From NCBI GenBank assembly GCA_942492205.1, contig CALODT010000001.1:1674001-1738000 (forward strand): a stretch of 64,000 bases of DNA. The letters are read 5' to 3'. Each line of letters begins with the position of its first letter. Positions within the stretch are counted from its first letter, which is position 1. This document shows, one piece after another, positions 1-8,586 of the stretch. Origin of the DNA: UBA1847 sp942492205. GTDB taxonomy: Bacteria; Pseudomonadota; Gammaproteobacteria; Steroidobacterales; Woeseiaceae. Under the pieces are notes generated by a model. It had not been told where the DNA came from and did not search any database. It saw only the letters and a list, made by a program, of their open reading frames with translations. The position numbers were made by a program, and so were the translations under genes.

Positions 1-920
1 TTGATGGCAACGACCATGCCGGGATTCGTGCCGAACGTGACCATTGGCTGCAGCGCCGACGCGTCCAGTGAGATCGACTTGTCGAAGTTCGCTCCCGGGT
101 CGGTATGCAGCGTCTTCCAGCGGCTGACCGCGGTGTCCCACTCCGATGTCTTTGGTGCGCGCTCGCGACCGTGCAGGTACTCAAAGGTGGTCTCATCGGG
201 GGCGATCATCCCGGCCCGAGCGCCAGCCTCGATCGACATGTTGCAGACGGTCATGCGGCTTTCCATGTCGAGGCGCGAAACAGCTTCGCCGCGATACTCA
301 ATGACATGTCCGGTGCCGCCGTTGACACCGATCTTGCCGATAAGCGCGAGAATGAGATCCTTCGCGGACACGTCGGCCGGGAGGGTGCCGTCAATGTTTA
401 CCTCGAGAGATTTCGGCTTACGTTGCAGCAGGCATTGCGTCGCGAGTACGTGACCAACCTCGGTCGTGCCAATGCCGAAGGCGAGGGCGCCGAATGCACC
501 GTGCGTGCTGGAGTGGCTATCGCCGCAGACGATTGTCTTGCCCGGCTGCGTTGCGCCGAGTTCCGGACCGATGACGTGCACGATTCCGCGGTGGTCGTTG
601 CCGAAACCGATGAGGTCGATGCCGAAGTCTTCGCAGTTCTTCTGCATCTGCCGTATCTGGTTGGCGGCACTCTCGCCAACCACGGCAAGGTCCTTGAAGC
701 TCGTCACCGGTGTTGTCGGCGTCGAGTGGTCCATTGTCGCCAGCGTCAGTTCCGGGCGCCTGACAGGAAGGCCATGCTCGCGAAGAACGCTGAACGCCTG
801 CGGCGTGGTGACTTCGTGAATGATATGCAGGTCGATGTACAGAACCGCCGGCGTGTCGGGCGTTTCCGGAACGACAACATGCTCAGACCAGACCTTGTCG
901 AATAATGTTGTAGCGCTCAC
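1..920 (-). CDS. leuC: 3-isopropylmalate dehydratase large subunit (partial)
   Basis: Large subunit of isopropylmalate isomerase, which with LeuD interconverts 2- and 3-isopropylmalate in leucine synthesis. It reads from a GTG at 920 and runs off the left edge, so about 306 of the usual ~470 residues are present. Family signatures visible are DHSTPT near residue 87, then GPELGATQPGKT, VCGDSHSSTHGAFGALAFG and a downstream CNMSIEAGARAG block. The cysteines that ligate the 4Fe-4S cluster lie further C-terminal, beyond the edge. A GGAG five bases before the GTG supports this start. Only 12 bases separate it from the leuA stop, so it belongs to the ilvC-leuA-leuC transcript. leuD and leuB would be expected beyond the window. 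Confidence 0.95.
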   Translation of the reverse strand, partial: MSATTLFDKVWSEHVVVPETPDTPAVLYIDLHIIHEVTTPQAFSVLREHGLPVRRPELTLATMDHSTPTTPVTSFKDLAVVGESAANQIRQMQKNCEDFGIDLIGFGNDHRGIVHVIGPELGATQPGKTIVCGDSHSSTHGAFGALAFGIGTTEVGHVLATQCLLQRKPKSLEVNIDGTLPADVSAKDLILALIGKIGVNGGTGHVIEYRGEAVSRLDMESRMTVCNMSIEAGARAGMIAPDETTFEYLHGRERAPKTSEWDTAVSRWKTLHTDPGANFDKSISLDASALQPMVTFGTNPGMVVAI

Positions 921-932
921 GTGGACTCCGGT

Positions 933-2498
933 CTAGATGGTTGCCTGTTCCGGGCGCGGTGTGCCGCGCCCCGGACGTCCATTTTGAGCCCGGCGCAGTA
1001 TCCGGTTCATCACCTCGAGGCAGGCTCTGCAGCCTGCCTCGACGATATCCACGCTGGCGCCACGACCTCGAAAGCTCTGACCCTGGTGTTCGACCGTAAC
1101 CGTAACCTCGCCCAGGGCGTCCTCTCCGATGGAGGCGCTGTGCAGTTCGAAATTTCGAAGTGTCAGTTCAACACCCGTTGCTTGCTCCAGGGCCGTGAAC
1201 GCAGCGGCGACTGGCCCGTCGCCATGAGCGCTTGCTGTCGTCTCAGTACCATCTTCGTTGCCGAGCGTTACAGCAGCAGTAGCGGGTTGGTCGGTATGCG
1301 TCTGCACCTCCAGTGAAGTCAGTGACCAGGGACCGGATGACATGCCGTCAGCGTTCATGATGATGGCTTCAATGTCGCCGTCGTAAACATCTTTCTTCTG
1401 GTCCGCCAGGCGCTTGAAGGCCTTGAAGGCGCGATTGATTTCGATGTCGTCCATCTCGAATCCCAATTCGGCGACCCGATCCCGAAAAGCGTGGCGTCCG
1501 CTGTGTTTGCCAAGGACCAGGTTCGAACGGGTCAGGCCGACGTCGGCCGGGCGCATGATCTCGTAAGTAGACGCGTGCTGTAGCATGCCGTGCTGATGGA
1601 TGCCTGCCTCGTGGGCAAAAGCGTTCTCGCCGACGATCGCCTTGTTTCGTGGTGTGTGCATGCCTGTGATGTTCGAGACCAGGCGTGAGGTCGGGTAGAG
1701 CCTCGTGGTGTCGATACCGGTGTCGAGTTCGAAGAACTCCGCACGCGTCTTGATGGCCATGACCGCCTCTTCAAGGCTGCAGTTTCCAGCACGCTCGCCG
1801 ATGCCATTGATCGTGCATTCGATCTGCCGGGCGCCGGCACTGACGGCTGCCAGGCTGTTGGCAACCGCCATGCCCAGGTCATCATGGCAATGTACGCTGA
1901 GCGTAATGTCATCGATGCGATCAACGTGCTCTTTCAGGTAGCGGAACAGTCGATCGAACTCGGCCGGCACCGTGTAGCCAACGGTATCCGGAATATTGAC
2001 CGTTGTTGCTCCGGCCTCGATAGCCGCGGAGACCACTTCCGCAAGGTAAGACAGTTCTGTTCGCGACGCATCCTCCGGCGAGAATTCGACATCGTCGACC
2101 AGCTCCCGGGCCATCTTGATCGCCCCGACGGCGCTCTTGATGATCTCCTCTTTGGCCATTTTCAGCTTGTGCTCGCGGTGAATGGCGCTGGTGGCTACAA
2201 AAACATGTATCCGATGCCGATCCGCGCCCTTGACCGCGTCGTAGACTTTCTCGATATCCGCGGCATTGCAGCGCGCCAGACCGCAGATAATCGGCCCGAA
2301 ATTCCTGTCAGCAATGGCCTTGACCGATTCAAAGTCGCCAGGGGATGCAGCCGGGAAGCCAGCCTCGATGATGTCGACCCGCAGCTCGGATAGCGCCTTC
2401 GCGACGCGCAGCTTTTCGGTCAGCGTCATGCTGCAGCCCGGCGCCTGCTCGCCGTCACGTAAGGTCGTGTCGAAAATGCGTACCCGTGAATCTGACAT
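933..2498 (-). CDS. leuA: 2-isopropylmalate synthase
   Basis: Condenses acetyl-CoA with 2-ketoisovalerate, the committed step of leucine synthesis. The 521-residue length is normal for the proteobacterial enzyme. The N-terminal HMGL-like TIM barrel carries FDTTLRDGEQAPGCSM, the metal-binding HCHDDLGMA and NGIGERAGN, then GENAFAHEAGIHQHG and LGKHSGRHAF. The last ~120 residues are the LeuA dimer domain that binds leucine for feedback inhibition, so both allosteric and attenuation control are likely. It sits 50 bases downstream of ilvC and 12 bases upstream of leuC, which implies one transcript. Confidence 0.97.
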   Translation of the reverse strand: MSDSRVRIFDTTLRDGEQAPGCSMTLTEKLRVAKALSELRVDIIEAGFPAASPGDFESVKAIADRNFGPIICGLARCNAADIEKVYDAVKGADRHRIHVFVATSAIHREHKLKMAKEEIIKSAVGAIKMARELVDDVEFSPEDASRTELSYLAEVVSAAIEAGATTVNIPDTVGYTVPAEFDRLFRYLKEHVDRIDDITLSVHCHDDLGMAVANSLAAVSAGARQIECTINGIGERAGNCSLEEAVMAIKTRAEFFELDTGIDTTRLYPTSRLVSNITGMHTPRNKAIVGENAFAHEAGIHQHGMLQHASTYEIMRPADVGLTRSNLVLGKHSGRHAFRDRVAELGFEMDDIEINRAFKAFKRLADQKKDVYDGDIEAIIMNADGMSSGPWSLTSLEVQTHTDQPATAAVTLGNEDGTETTASAHGDGPVAAAFTALEQATGVELTLRNFELHSASIGEDALGEVTVTVEHQGQSFRGRGASVDIVEAGCRACLEVMNRILRRAQNGRPGRGTPRPEQATI

Positions 2499-2548
2499 CG
2501 GCTTGGTCCTCTACTGTGTGCTGTATCCCGGTCAATTACTCGTCAGAG

Positions 2549-3535
2549 CTAGTCCTGCAGCCAGTCCATGCGTCCGCGCAGCTCCGCGCCGACTTTTTCG
2601 ATGGGATGGTCCAGGTCTGCCTGCATGCGTCGCTTGAACTCCGGCATGCCGTTTTCGTTCTCTGCGATCCAGTTTCGCGCAAAGGTACCGTTCTGAATAT
2701 CTGCGAGGATATCTTTCATGGCCGCCCTCGATCCGTTGTCGACAACACGCGGGCCGCTGATCATGTCGCCCCAGGCTGCCGTATCGCTGATAAACTTGTG
2801 CATCTTCCTGAGGCCGCCCTCGTGCAGCAGGTCGACGATGAGCTTCAGCTCATGCATGACTTCGTAGTAGGCCACTTCCGGTTGATACCCGGCGTCAACC
2901 AGCGTCTCGAAACCAGCAACAATCAGTTCGGTTGCACCGCCACACAGGACTGCCTGCTCGCCGAAAAGGTCCGTTTCTGTCTCTTCGGCAAAGGTCGTCT
3001 CGATAACGCCGGCACGTGCGCCGCCGATTCCGGCCGCGTAGGCGAGGGCGATCTTCAGTGCATCGCCGCTGGCGTCCTGGTGAATGGCGACCAGGCATGG
3101 GACTCCGTGACCCTCTTCATACTGACGACGAACCAGACCGCCCGGGCCTTTTGGTGCGATCAGCGAGACATCCAGGTCGCTTCTGGGTTTCACCTGCCCG
3201 TAGTGAACCGCGAAACCGTGAGCAAACATCAGTGTCGCTCCCTGATCGATATCGTCCACGAGAGACTCGTAGAGTGATTTCTGCACCATGTCGGGCGTGA
3301 GGAACATGACGATTTTCGCGCCTTTCACAGCCTTATTCGGCTCCATCACAGCGAGGCCATCGGCCTTTGCAGCCGCCCAGCTTGCGCCGCTGCTTCTCAA
3401 GCCTACGACCACATTGAAACCGCTGTCCTTAAGGTTCAACGCGTGCGCGCGTCCCTGGCTGCCATAGCCGAGGATAGTGATTTGGCGCTCGGCCAGGCAG
3501 CTCTGATCGACGTCCGCTTCGGAGTACATCTGCAT
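2549..3535 (-). CDS. ilvC: ketol-acid reductoisomerase
   Basis: Converts 2-acetolactate or acetohydroxybutyrate to the dihydroxy acid with NADPH and magnesium, in branched-chain amino-acid synthesis. At 328 residues it is the short class I form. A Rossmann fold opens with GYGSQGRAHALNL. The C-terminal knotted domain carries ETETDLFGEQAVLCGG, ELIVAGFETL and the SDTAAWGD block, which together form the metal and substrate site. A GGTGAGG about seven bases upstream supports the ATG at 3535. It is the first structural gene after the leucine-rich leader and attenuator. ilvB and ilvN are not adjacent, so acetolactate synthase must be encoded elsewhere. Confidence 0.97.
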   Translation of the reverse strand: MQMYSEADVDQSCLAERQITILGYGSQGRAHALNLKDSGFNVVVGLRSSGASWAAAKADGLAVMEPNKAVKGAKIVMFLTPDMVQKSLYESLVDDIDQGATLMFAHGFAVHYGQVKPRSDLDVSLIAPKGPGGLVRRQYEEGHGVPCLVAIHQDASGDALKIALAYAAGIGGARAGVIETTFAEETETDLFGEQAVLCGGATELIVAGFETLVDAGYQPEVAYYEVMHELKLIVDLLHEGGLRKMHKFISDTAAWGDMISGPRVVDNGSRAAMKDILADIQNGTFARNWIAENENGMPEFKRRMQADLDHPIEKVGAELRGRMDWLQD

Positions 3536-3565
3536 GTTGGTACCTCACCCTGATGCAATTTTCAT

Positions 3566-3600
3566 AAAAAAAACCCCACAGTCCTTCTGGATGCGGGGTC
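3566..3600 (-). terminator. transcription attenuator upstream of ilvC
   Basis: Read on the minus strand, ACCCCGCA and TGTGGGGT pair (one G-U) around an 11-base loop and are followed directly by a run of about eight T. This is an intrinsic terminator placed between the leader-peptide stop at 3626 and the ilvC start at 3535, the expected position for attenuation. Alternative antiterminator pairings with the leader RNA were not folded here. Confidence 0.8.
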
Positions 3601-3625
3601 TTCGTGTCCGTGGACTGGATACGCG

Positions 3626-3712
3626 CTACCCGCTGTGCCTCCGGAGAAGAAGCAGGTCGAGGCGAAGTGAACGACGAATGCCTCGTAGCGCGTACTGTAA
3701 AATGCCAGTCAT
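3626..3712 (-). CDS. leucine-rich leader peptide for attenuation (28 aa)
   Basis: A 28-codon minus-strand ORF, ATG to TAG, with 8 leucine and 2 isoleucine codons. It includes the run LRLDLLLLRR, with four consecutive Leu codons. It ends 26 bases before the intrinsic hairpin upstream of ilvC. Leucine-run leaders of this size control leu and ilv operons by ribosome stalling, so the inferred role is leucine-responsive attenuation of ilvC-leuA-leuC. There is no clear Shine-Dalgarno sequence, and the ATG lies only 8 bases after the proposed -10, so translation may be leaderless or transcription may start further upstream. Too short for ordinary gene callers. Confidence 0.72.
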   Translation of the reverse strand: MTGILQYALRGIRRSLRLDLLLLRRHSG

Positions 3713-3720
3713 AGCGCCGA

Positions 3721-3749
3721 ATCATGTTGTAAGGTCGCAATGATGTCAA
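3721..3749 (-). promoter_or_regulatory. sigma-70-type promoter for the ilvC-leu leader
   Basis: Minus strand: TTGACA at 3749-3744, a 17-base spacer, then CATGAT at 3726-3721. The -35 is a perfect consensus and the -10 matches at 4 of 6. It lies just upstream of the leucine-rich leader peptide. A second TATAGA-like sequence a little further upstream could start a longer leader. Confidence 0.6.
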
Positions 3750-4293
3750 CCGTTCTATAATCGGTTACGACTGTTACTAAAGAAGCTGAATTAACAACGC
3801 GCGGTAAGCTGCTAATCTTAAAAGGGGTATAGCCACGCGGGACGGTACCTTCGTCGGCTCGTCACATCGCTTCTGCATGCTGTTCCAGTGGCGCGGTGAT
3901 GGCGAACAAAAAGCGACGCTTGTCGAACGTCTCGAATTACGCTGACGCTGCTTGGAATTTTCTTTTCCGATTGCGCTTGAGCGTTATGTTGTTGATGGGC
4001 TGGTCATATCTGAGGCATGTGTTATTCTTGCGCGAAGTACGGGGGCCTTTTATAAGTACGCAAATAAATGGCGGGGAAGCCGGGCAGGAAATGCTTGGAA
4101 AGCCAAAGACTAAAAGAGAGCAGTTCAGGTTCCATACAAATAACATCGCCGCGCGGCGGAAGTGGAGAGGGCCGCGTGCGCAATTGGCATCGTTATCTGC
4201 GATGCCATTCCGATTTGTGCATGTATTCAACGGATACGTTGCATCCCTCTCCGTAACTGATTAACAACAACATACGACCTTTAAGGAGCGTTC
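3750..4293. other. intergenic region before the TonB cluster
   Basis: About 540 bases between the divergent ilvC promoter and the DUF3450 gene. Short ORFs on both strands (for example 3896-4264) have no recognisable domain, have atypical composition and overlap one another, so I do not call them. The right end has AAGGAG as the ribosome binding site for the gene at 4294. A weak imperfect inverted repeat around 4219-4242 (GTATTC, three bases, GGATAC) is visible. I see no convincing Fur box or -35/-10 pair. Confidence 0.5.
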
Positions 4294-5073
4294 ATGAATC
4301 GGTGCATAAGCAGCAGTCGGCGCATTACCGCAGCGTTTTTCGCAACAACGGTAATCGCGCTCTCCGGCAGCGTTTTCGCCCAGACCGTCGATCAGGTATT
4401 GCAGGCTGATCAACGACGGCTGAACCTGGCCCAGCAGTCGCAGGAGCGGATCAACAAGATTGTAGAAGGAACTCGCTCCCTCGAAGATCAATACCGGGCC
4501 ATCAACAAGGAAATTGACGGCCTGAAGGTCTACAACCGCCTCATGCGAGCCCAGGTAGAAGGGCAAGCCGCAGTACTCGAGGATATTTCGCTGTCGATGG
4601 ACCAGGTTGACGTTATCAACCGCCAGATCTTCCCTCTGATGGAGCGAATGATCGATGGTCTCGAGCAGTCGGTCAGCCTCGACATTCCGTTCCTCATGAA
4701 GGAACGCACGGAGCGCGTTGCGAACCTGAAGTCCATCATGGAGCGCTCGGACGTCAGCGTTGCAGAGAAATTCAGGAAAGTGATGGAGGCGTACCAGATC
4801 GAGAACGATTACGGCACCACCATCGAAAACTATACGCAGACGATCGATTTCGAGAACGCATCGCGCTCGTACAATATGCTGCGTATCGGTCGAATCGGGC
4901 TGTACTTTCAGTCTGACGACACCAAGATCACGGGACGCTGGGACAACGAGGCTCGCGAGTGGGTTCGCGCCGATTCCGCGCGTAACGAAGTTCGAAAAGG
5001 CCTGCGTGTCGCGAAACAGTTGATTGCGCCGGAACTTATCATTGTTCCCGTTCCTGCTGCGGAGGCTAACTAA
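4294..5073 (+). CDS. DUF3450 family periplasmic protein of the TonB cluster
   Basis: 259 residues with a Sec signal peptide ending near SGSVFAQ (about residue 30), then a mostly helical, coiled-coil body rich in Gln, Glu and Arg (residues 31-150). The C-terminal third contains RIGRIGLYFQSDD and WDNEAREW, typical of DUF3450. In other gammaproteobacteria this family opens operons with a large MotA/TolQ/ExbB protein, ExbB, ExbD, TonB and a TPR protein, exactly the arrangement here. A periplasmic accessory role in TonB energy transduction is inferred; the biochemical role is not established. The TAAGGAG seven bases before the ATG supports the start, and the next gene begins at the base after its stop. 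Confidence 0.9.
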   Translation: MNRCISSSRRITAAFFATTVIALSGSVFAQTVDQVLQADQRRLNLAQQSQERINKIVEGTRSLEDQYRAINKEIDGLKVYNRLMRAQVEGQAAVLEDISLSMDQVDVINRQIFPLMERMIDGLEQSVSLDIPFLMKERTERVANLKSIMERSDVSVAEKFRKVMEAYQIENDYGTTIENYTQTIDFENASRSYNMLRIGRIGLYFQSDDTKITGRWDNEAREWVRADSARNEVRKGLRVAKQLIAPELIIVPVPAAEAN

Positions 5074-6438
5074 ATGAAACGTATTACACTCATTATTGCT
5101 ACCGGGCTGCTTAGCCTGGGCATGGTCGCCACCGCCAACGCGCAGGGCGAAGCTCGCAGCATGAGCGAACTCCTGAAGCTGATCGAACAGGGTCAGGCAC
5201 GGGATTCTCAGGAGAATCGCAAACGTGAAGCCGCGTTCGCGCAGAACCGTAATCAGCAGCAGGCACTCCTGAACCAGGCACGTGCCGAGCGCACACGCGA
5301 GGAAAACACCAGTTCGCAACTCGAGCAGCAGTTCGAGGAAAACCAGCAGTCCATTATTACGGCTCGCCAGGCTCTCGACGAGCGTCTCGGCGCCTTGAAA
5401 GAGCTGTTCGGTGTTCTGCAAACTGTTTCGGGCGACGCGCAGGGTCGATTCAGCGCTTCGTTGACGAATATCGAATACCCGGATCGCTCCAAATTCCTGG
5501 TAGAGCTCGGTAGCAAGATGGCCGGCGCCAGCAGCCTGGCATCAATCGAAGATATCGAGAAGCTCTGGAGCCTGTTGCAGCAGGAGGTTGTCGAGACCGG
5601 TAAGGTGACGCGATTCAATCACCTCGTTACGAGGGCGGATGGCCAGCAGGAAGAAATGGAAGTTGTTCGTGTCGGTGCGTTCAACATCGTCTCTGAGAAC
5701 GGTTATCTCGAGTACGACTCGGGTGAGGAAAGCATTGCAGAGCTGCTGCGCCAGCCCGAGGGCCGCTTTACGAGCACAACAGGCGACCTGATGGGTGCGG
5801 ACAGCGGTACAGTAGCGTTCGGCGTTGACGTCACCAAGGGCGGTATCCTGGGCTTGCTGGTTGAGTCACCAACGATCAAGGACCGCATCGAGCAGGGCGG
5901 TATCGTCGGGTACTGCATCATTGCGCTCGGCATCATTGGCCTGATTATCGCGTTGTTGCGCTGGGTCGCACTGTCTAACGCGAGCCGCAAAGTTACAGCG
6001 CAGCTCAAGCGAGAGACGGCCAGCACGGACAACCCGCTTGGCCGAGTTCTGGCGGCTTATGAAAGCAACAAGGGCGCCGATACGGATACCATCGAGCTGA
6101 AACTCAGCGAGGCGGCGTTGAAGGAGATGCCGGGCCTGACGAAGGGTCTGTTGTTTATCAAGGTCGTCTCCGCGGTTGCGCCGCTCATGGGACTGCTCGG
6201 AACGGTTACCGGCATGATCAAGACCTTCCAGGTGATTACGCTGTATGGAGCCGGCGATCCGAAGATGATGGCGGGCGGTATCTCGCAGGCTTTGATGACG
6301 ACGGTACTTGGTCTTGTCGTTGCTATCCCGATGGTTTTGTTACATACCATTGTCAGTGGACAGAGCCGCAAAATCGTTAACATCCTGCAGTCTCAGAGCG
6401 CTGGTCTGGTTGCACAGCACTCCGAGTCGAAGGGCTAG
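5074..6438 (+). CDS. large MotA/TolQ/ExbB proton-channel protein (TtpC-like)
   Basis: 454 residues. A signal peptide (to about ATANAQ, residue 24) is followed by a long periplasmic coiled-coil domain (residues 30-130) and a globular region. The MotA/TolQ/ExbB channel domain occupies roughly residues 270-450, with membrane segments at IVGYCIIALGIIGLIIALL and VVSAVAPLMGLLGTVTGMI and a final one near TTVLGLVVAIPMVLLHTI. The extended N-terminal half distinguishes it from ordinary ExbB and matches the TtpC-type protein of TonB2 systems, which is required there together with ExbB2/ExbD2. It probably adds a periplasmic arm that couples the motor to TonB. Co-transcribed with the flanking genes. Confidence 0.9.
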   Translation: MKRITLIIATGLLSLGMVATANAQGEARSMSELLKLIEQGQARDSQENRKREAAFAQNRNQQQALLNQARAERTREENTSSQLEQQFEENQQSIITARQALDERLGALKELFGVLQTVSGDAQGRFSASLTNIEYPDRSKFLVELGSKMAGASSLASIEDIEKLWSLLQQEVVETGKVTRFNHLVTRADGQQEEMEVVRVGAFNIVSENGYLEYDSGEESIAELLRQPEGRFTSTTGDLMGADSGTVAFGVDVTKGGILGLLVESPTIKDRIEQGGIVGYCIIALGIIGLIIALLRWVALSNASRKVTAQLKRETASTDNPLGRVLAAYESNKGADTDTIELKLSEAALKEMPGLTKGLLFIKVVSAVAPLMGLLGTVTGMIKTFQVITLYGAGDPKMMAGGISQALMTTVLGLVVAIPMVLLHTIVSGQSRKIVNILQSQSAGLVAQHSESKG

Positions 6439-6456
6439 AGCCGACAAGGAGCTGCT

Positions 6457-6984
6457 ATGCTTTGGCTTGCCGATGCGATCGAGGCAATCCGGGACTTCAT
6501 GAGTCTCGGAGGCCCGGTACTGAAAGTTATCGCCGTCACGATCTTCCTGATGTGGGTCATCATCATCGAACGGATCATGTATTTCCGAACCTCGATGAAT
6601 AAGATGTCCCGGGAGATTCATGACAACTGGGAATCACGGCCGGAGCGCACTTCGTGGAATGCTCTGCAGATCCGTGAGTTGATGATTTCGCGGTTTAGCG
6701 AAGCTACCAACAAAGGCATCAACCTGATCCAGACACTGGTTGCATTGTGTCCGTTGCTGGGCCTGCTCGGCACAGTGACGGGCATGATCAGCGTGTTCCA
6801 GGTTATGGCCGTTTCAGGTTCGGGAAACGTCCGGGCAATGGCCGCTGGTGTTTCCCAGGCGACGGTCCCGACAATGGCGGGAATGGTTGGTGCTCTTTCC
6901 GGGGTACTGCTTGTCACTTTGCTAACTCGCAGAGCGGCACGTGAGGTTGGGTTCCTTGAGGACTCGCTCACGATGGATCACTAA
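6457..6984 (+). CDS. exbB: MotA/TolQ/ExbB proton channel family protein
   Basis: 175 residues, the short ExbB form. An N-terminal membrane segment (VLKVIAVTIFLMWVIIIERI) precedes a cytoplasmic helical loop, and the conserved two-helix channel core LVALCPLLGLLGTVTGMISVF follows, ending with a third segment at MAGMVGALSGVLLVTLL. It forms the proton-conducting pentamer that works with ExbD to drive TonB. It lies 18 bases after the larger MotA/TolQ gene and 11 bases before the first exbD, so it is part of the same operon. Confidence 0.93.
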   Translation: MLWLADAIEAIRDFMSLGGPVLKVIAVTIFLMWVIIIERIMYFRTSMNKMSREIHDNWESRPERTSWNALQIRELMISRFSEATNKGINLIQTLVALCPLLGLLGTVTGMISVFQVMAVSGSGNVRAMAAGVSQATVPTMAGMVGALSGVLLVTLLTRRAAREVGFLEDSLTMDH

Positions 6985-6995
6985 GAGGAATTGCC

Positions 6996-7409
6996 ATGAG
7001 TCGCCACCATCTCGATGACATTCATGTTGATGAAGAAGAGAGTGAAATCAACCTGACGCCGATGCTGGACGTCGTGTTTATCATGCTGATCTTCTTCATT
7101 GTAACGGCCTCGTTCATCAAGGAGGCCGGCATCGATGTCAACAGGCCCGATGCCCCGGTCACTGAATCGAAACCGGAAGACGCCAATATCCTGATCATGA
7201 TCAGCGCGAATAATGAGATCTTCATCGATCGCCGCCTGATCGACCCGCGTGCTGTCCGTGCCAATATCGAGCGCTTACATGCCGAGAATCCGAAGGGGAC
7301 AGTGGTTATTCAGGCGGACATGAAGTCGTCCAACAAGACGCTTGTGGAGGTGATGGATTCCTCACGAGCCGCAGGTGTCTACAGCATTTCGATCGCTGAC
7401 AGGAGTTAG
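6996..7409 (+). CDS. exbD: biopolymer transport protein ExbD (first copy)
   Basis: 137 residues with one N-terminal membrane helix (LDVVFIMLIFFIVTASF) and a periplasmic domain. The Asp in LTPMLDVVF is the conserved protonatable residue that lies in the ExbB pore. GAGGAA precedes the ATG. The next gene is a second ExbD with a near-identical membrane segment and clearly related periplasmic domain, so the pair arose by tandem duplication. Two ExbD genes in one operon would suit a mixed ExbD dimer inside the ExbB pentamer; that is inference. Confidence 0.93.
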   Translation: MSRHHLDDIHVDEEESEINLTPMLDVVFIMLIFFIVTASFIKEAGIDVNRPDAPVTESKPEDANILIMISANNEIFIDRRLIDPRAVRANIERLHAENPKGTVVIQADMKSSNKTLVEVMDSSRAAGVYSISIADRS

Positions 7410-7434
7410 CCTCGATCAACACAGGACATTATTG

Positions 7435-7842
7435 ATGCGAAAGAAACACGGAATAGGTGTTGAGGAAGAAGAGAACGAGATAAACCTGACGCCGATGCTG
7501 GACGTCGTGTTCATCATGCTGATCTTCTTCATCGTAACGGCAACCTTCATCAAGGAAGCGGGCATACAGGTCGAACGTCCGGATACCGTTACAGCGGATA
7601 CCCAGGACGACGCGTCGATCCTGATTGCAATCAGCGCTTCGGACGAAATCTGGATTGACCGAAAGAAACGTGATCCACGTGCGGTGCGGAGTGTGATCGC
7701 TGCGCTGCACGCGGAGAACCCGAAAGGCTCGATCGTGATACAGGCCGACGAAGAGTCGACGCACGAGACACTGGTTATCGTGATGGAAGCCGCAAAAGGC
7801 GCGGGCGTGACTAACGTCGCTATAGCGTCGGATGACGGCTAG
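7435..7842 (+). CDS. exbD: biopolymer transport protein ExbD (second copy)
   Basis: 135 residues, paralogous to the preceding ExbD. The segment from NEINLTPMLDVVFIMLIFF onward is nearly the same, including the proton-carrying Asp, and both share AENPKG and VIQAD in the periplasmic domain. The two diverge in the middle (ERPDTVTADTQDD here, NRPDAPVTESKPED in the first). The frame is open upstream to 7375, but the ATG at 7435 is preceded by AGGACA and aligns with the first copy, so I choose it. Followed by tonB after an 86-base gap. Confidence 0.92.
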   Translation: MRKKHGIGVEEEENEINLTPMLDVVFIMLIFFIVTATFIKEAGIQVERPDTVTADTQDDASILIAISASDEIWIDRKKRDPRAVRSVIAALHAENPKGSIVIQADEESTHETLVIVMEAAKGAGVTNVAIASDDG

Positions 7843-7928
7843 GAACTGCGGGCCGGGATTTTTGTCATAGAAACAGAGGTGCGCGCTGCAGACATTCAGC
7901 TATCGCATCGTCGGAGGAGAACAGGGCC

Positions 7929-8534
7929 ATGATAGGTCGTTACGTATTTTCAATCGTGATGGGAACCGTTATCACGCTTAGCCTGCTGTTCGTGATGCAG
8001 CTGCTGATCGTTACGGGCAAGGCCGCACTTACGGATCCCCGCGAACGCCATAAGCTGGAGTTCGTTCGTGTGAAGCGTAACGAAAACCTGAATGTCGCCG
8101 ATCTGACCCCGGAGAAGCCGCCAAAGCCGCCGGAGACGCCGCCGGAAACGCCGCCTCAGGAGATGGACAACATCAATCCGGATGCGCCATCGATCAATGT
8201 CGCGCCGCCGAGCGTTTCTGCTGACACCAATATCGGTGGTCCGGGCGGGATGAACATCGCGGAGGGCGACTATCTGCCCATCGTCCGCGTTGCGCCTGTC
8301 TATCCGGCGCGCGCACTCTCGCGGGGCCTGGAGGGCTTCGTCGATCTCTCATTCACGGTAACGACAGCTGGAACCGTCAAGGACCCAATCGTTCTGCAGT
8401 CGAGCAGCAGTCTATTCGAGCGCGCTGCGATGAGGGCCGTATTGAAGTTCAAATACAAACCCAGGGTTGTCGATGGCATTCCTGTCGAGGTCCCAGGCGT
8501 AAAGACGCGAATATCATTCCAGCTTGAAGATTAG
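7929..8534 (+). CDS. tonB: energy transducer TonB
   Basis: 201 residues. An N-terminal membrane anchor (residues 5-30) is followed by a charged stretch, a short proline-rich periplasmic linker (EKPPKPPETPPETPPQE, about residues 60-76) and a C-terminal TonB domain (about 115-200) with the typical YPARALSRGLEGFVDLSFTV and RAVLKFKYKPRVVDG. The linker is much shorter than that of E. coli TonB, as is common for TonB2-type proteins. It transmits ExbB/ExbD energy to outer-membrane TonB-dependent receptors; none of those is encoded in this window. GGAGGAGA upstream supports the ATG. Confidence 0.94.
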   Translation: MIGRYVFSIVMGTVITLSLLFVMQLLIVTGKAALTDPRERHKLEFVRVKRNENLNVADLTPEKPPKPPETPPETPPQEMDNINPDAPSINVAPPSVSADTNIGGPGGMNIAEGDYLPIVRVAPVYPARALSRGLEGFVDLSFTVTTAGTVKDPIVLQSSSSLFERAAMRAVLKFKYKPRVVDGIPVEVPGVKTRISFQLED

Positions 8535-8586
8535 AACCAATTGCACGTAGCGGCGGGAAAAAGCCAGTACAGAGGAAATATTTGAT

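Noticed and set aside
4219..4242. Imperfect inverted repeat before the TonB operon as a Fur box
   Set aside because: The repeat does not resemble the GATAAT-based Fur consensus, and no promoter overlaps it clearly.
3896..4264. 122-codon ORF upstream of the TonB operon
   Set aside because: No recognisable domain, an unusual Arg/Lys/Phe-rich composition, and overlap with an equally plausible minus-strand ORF.
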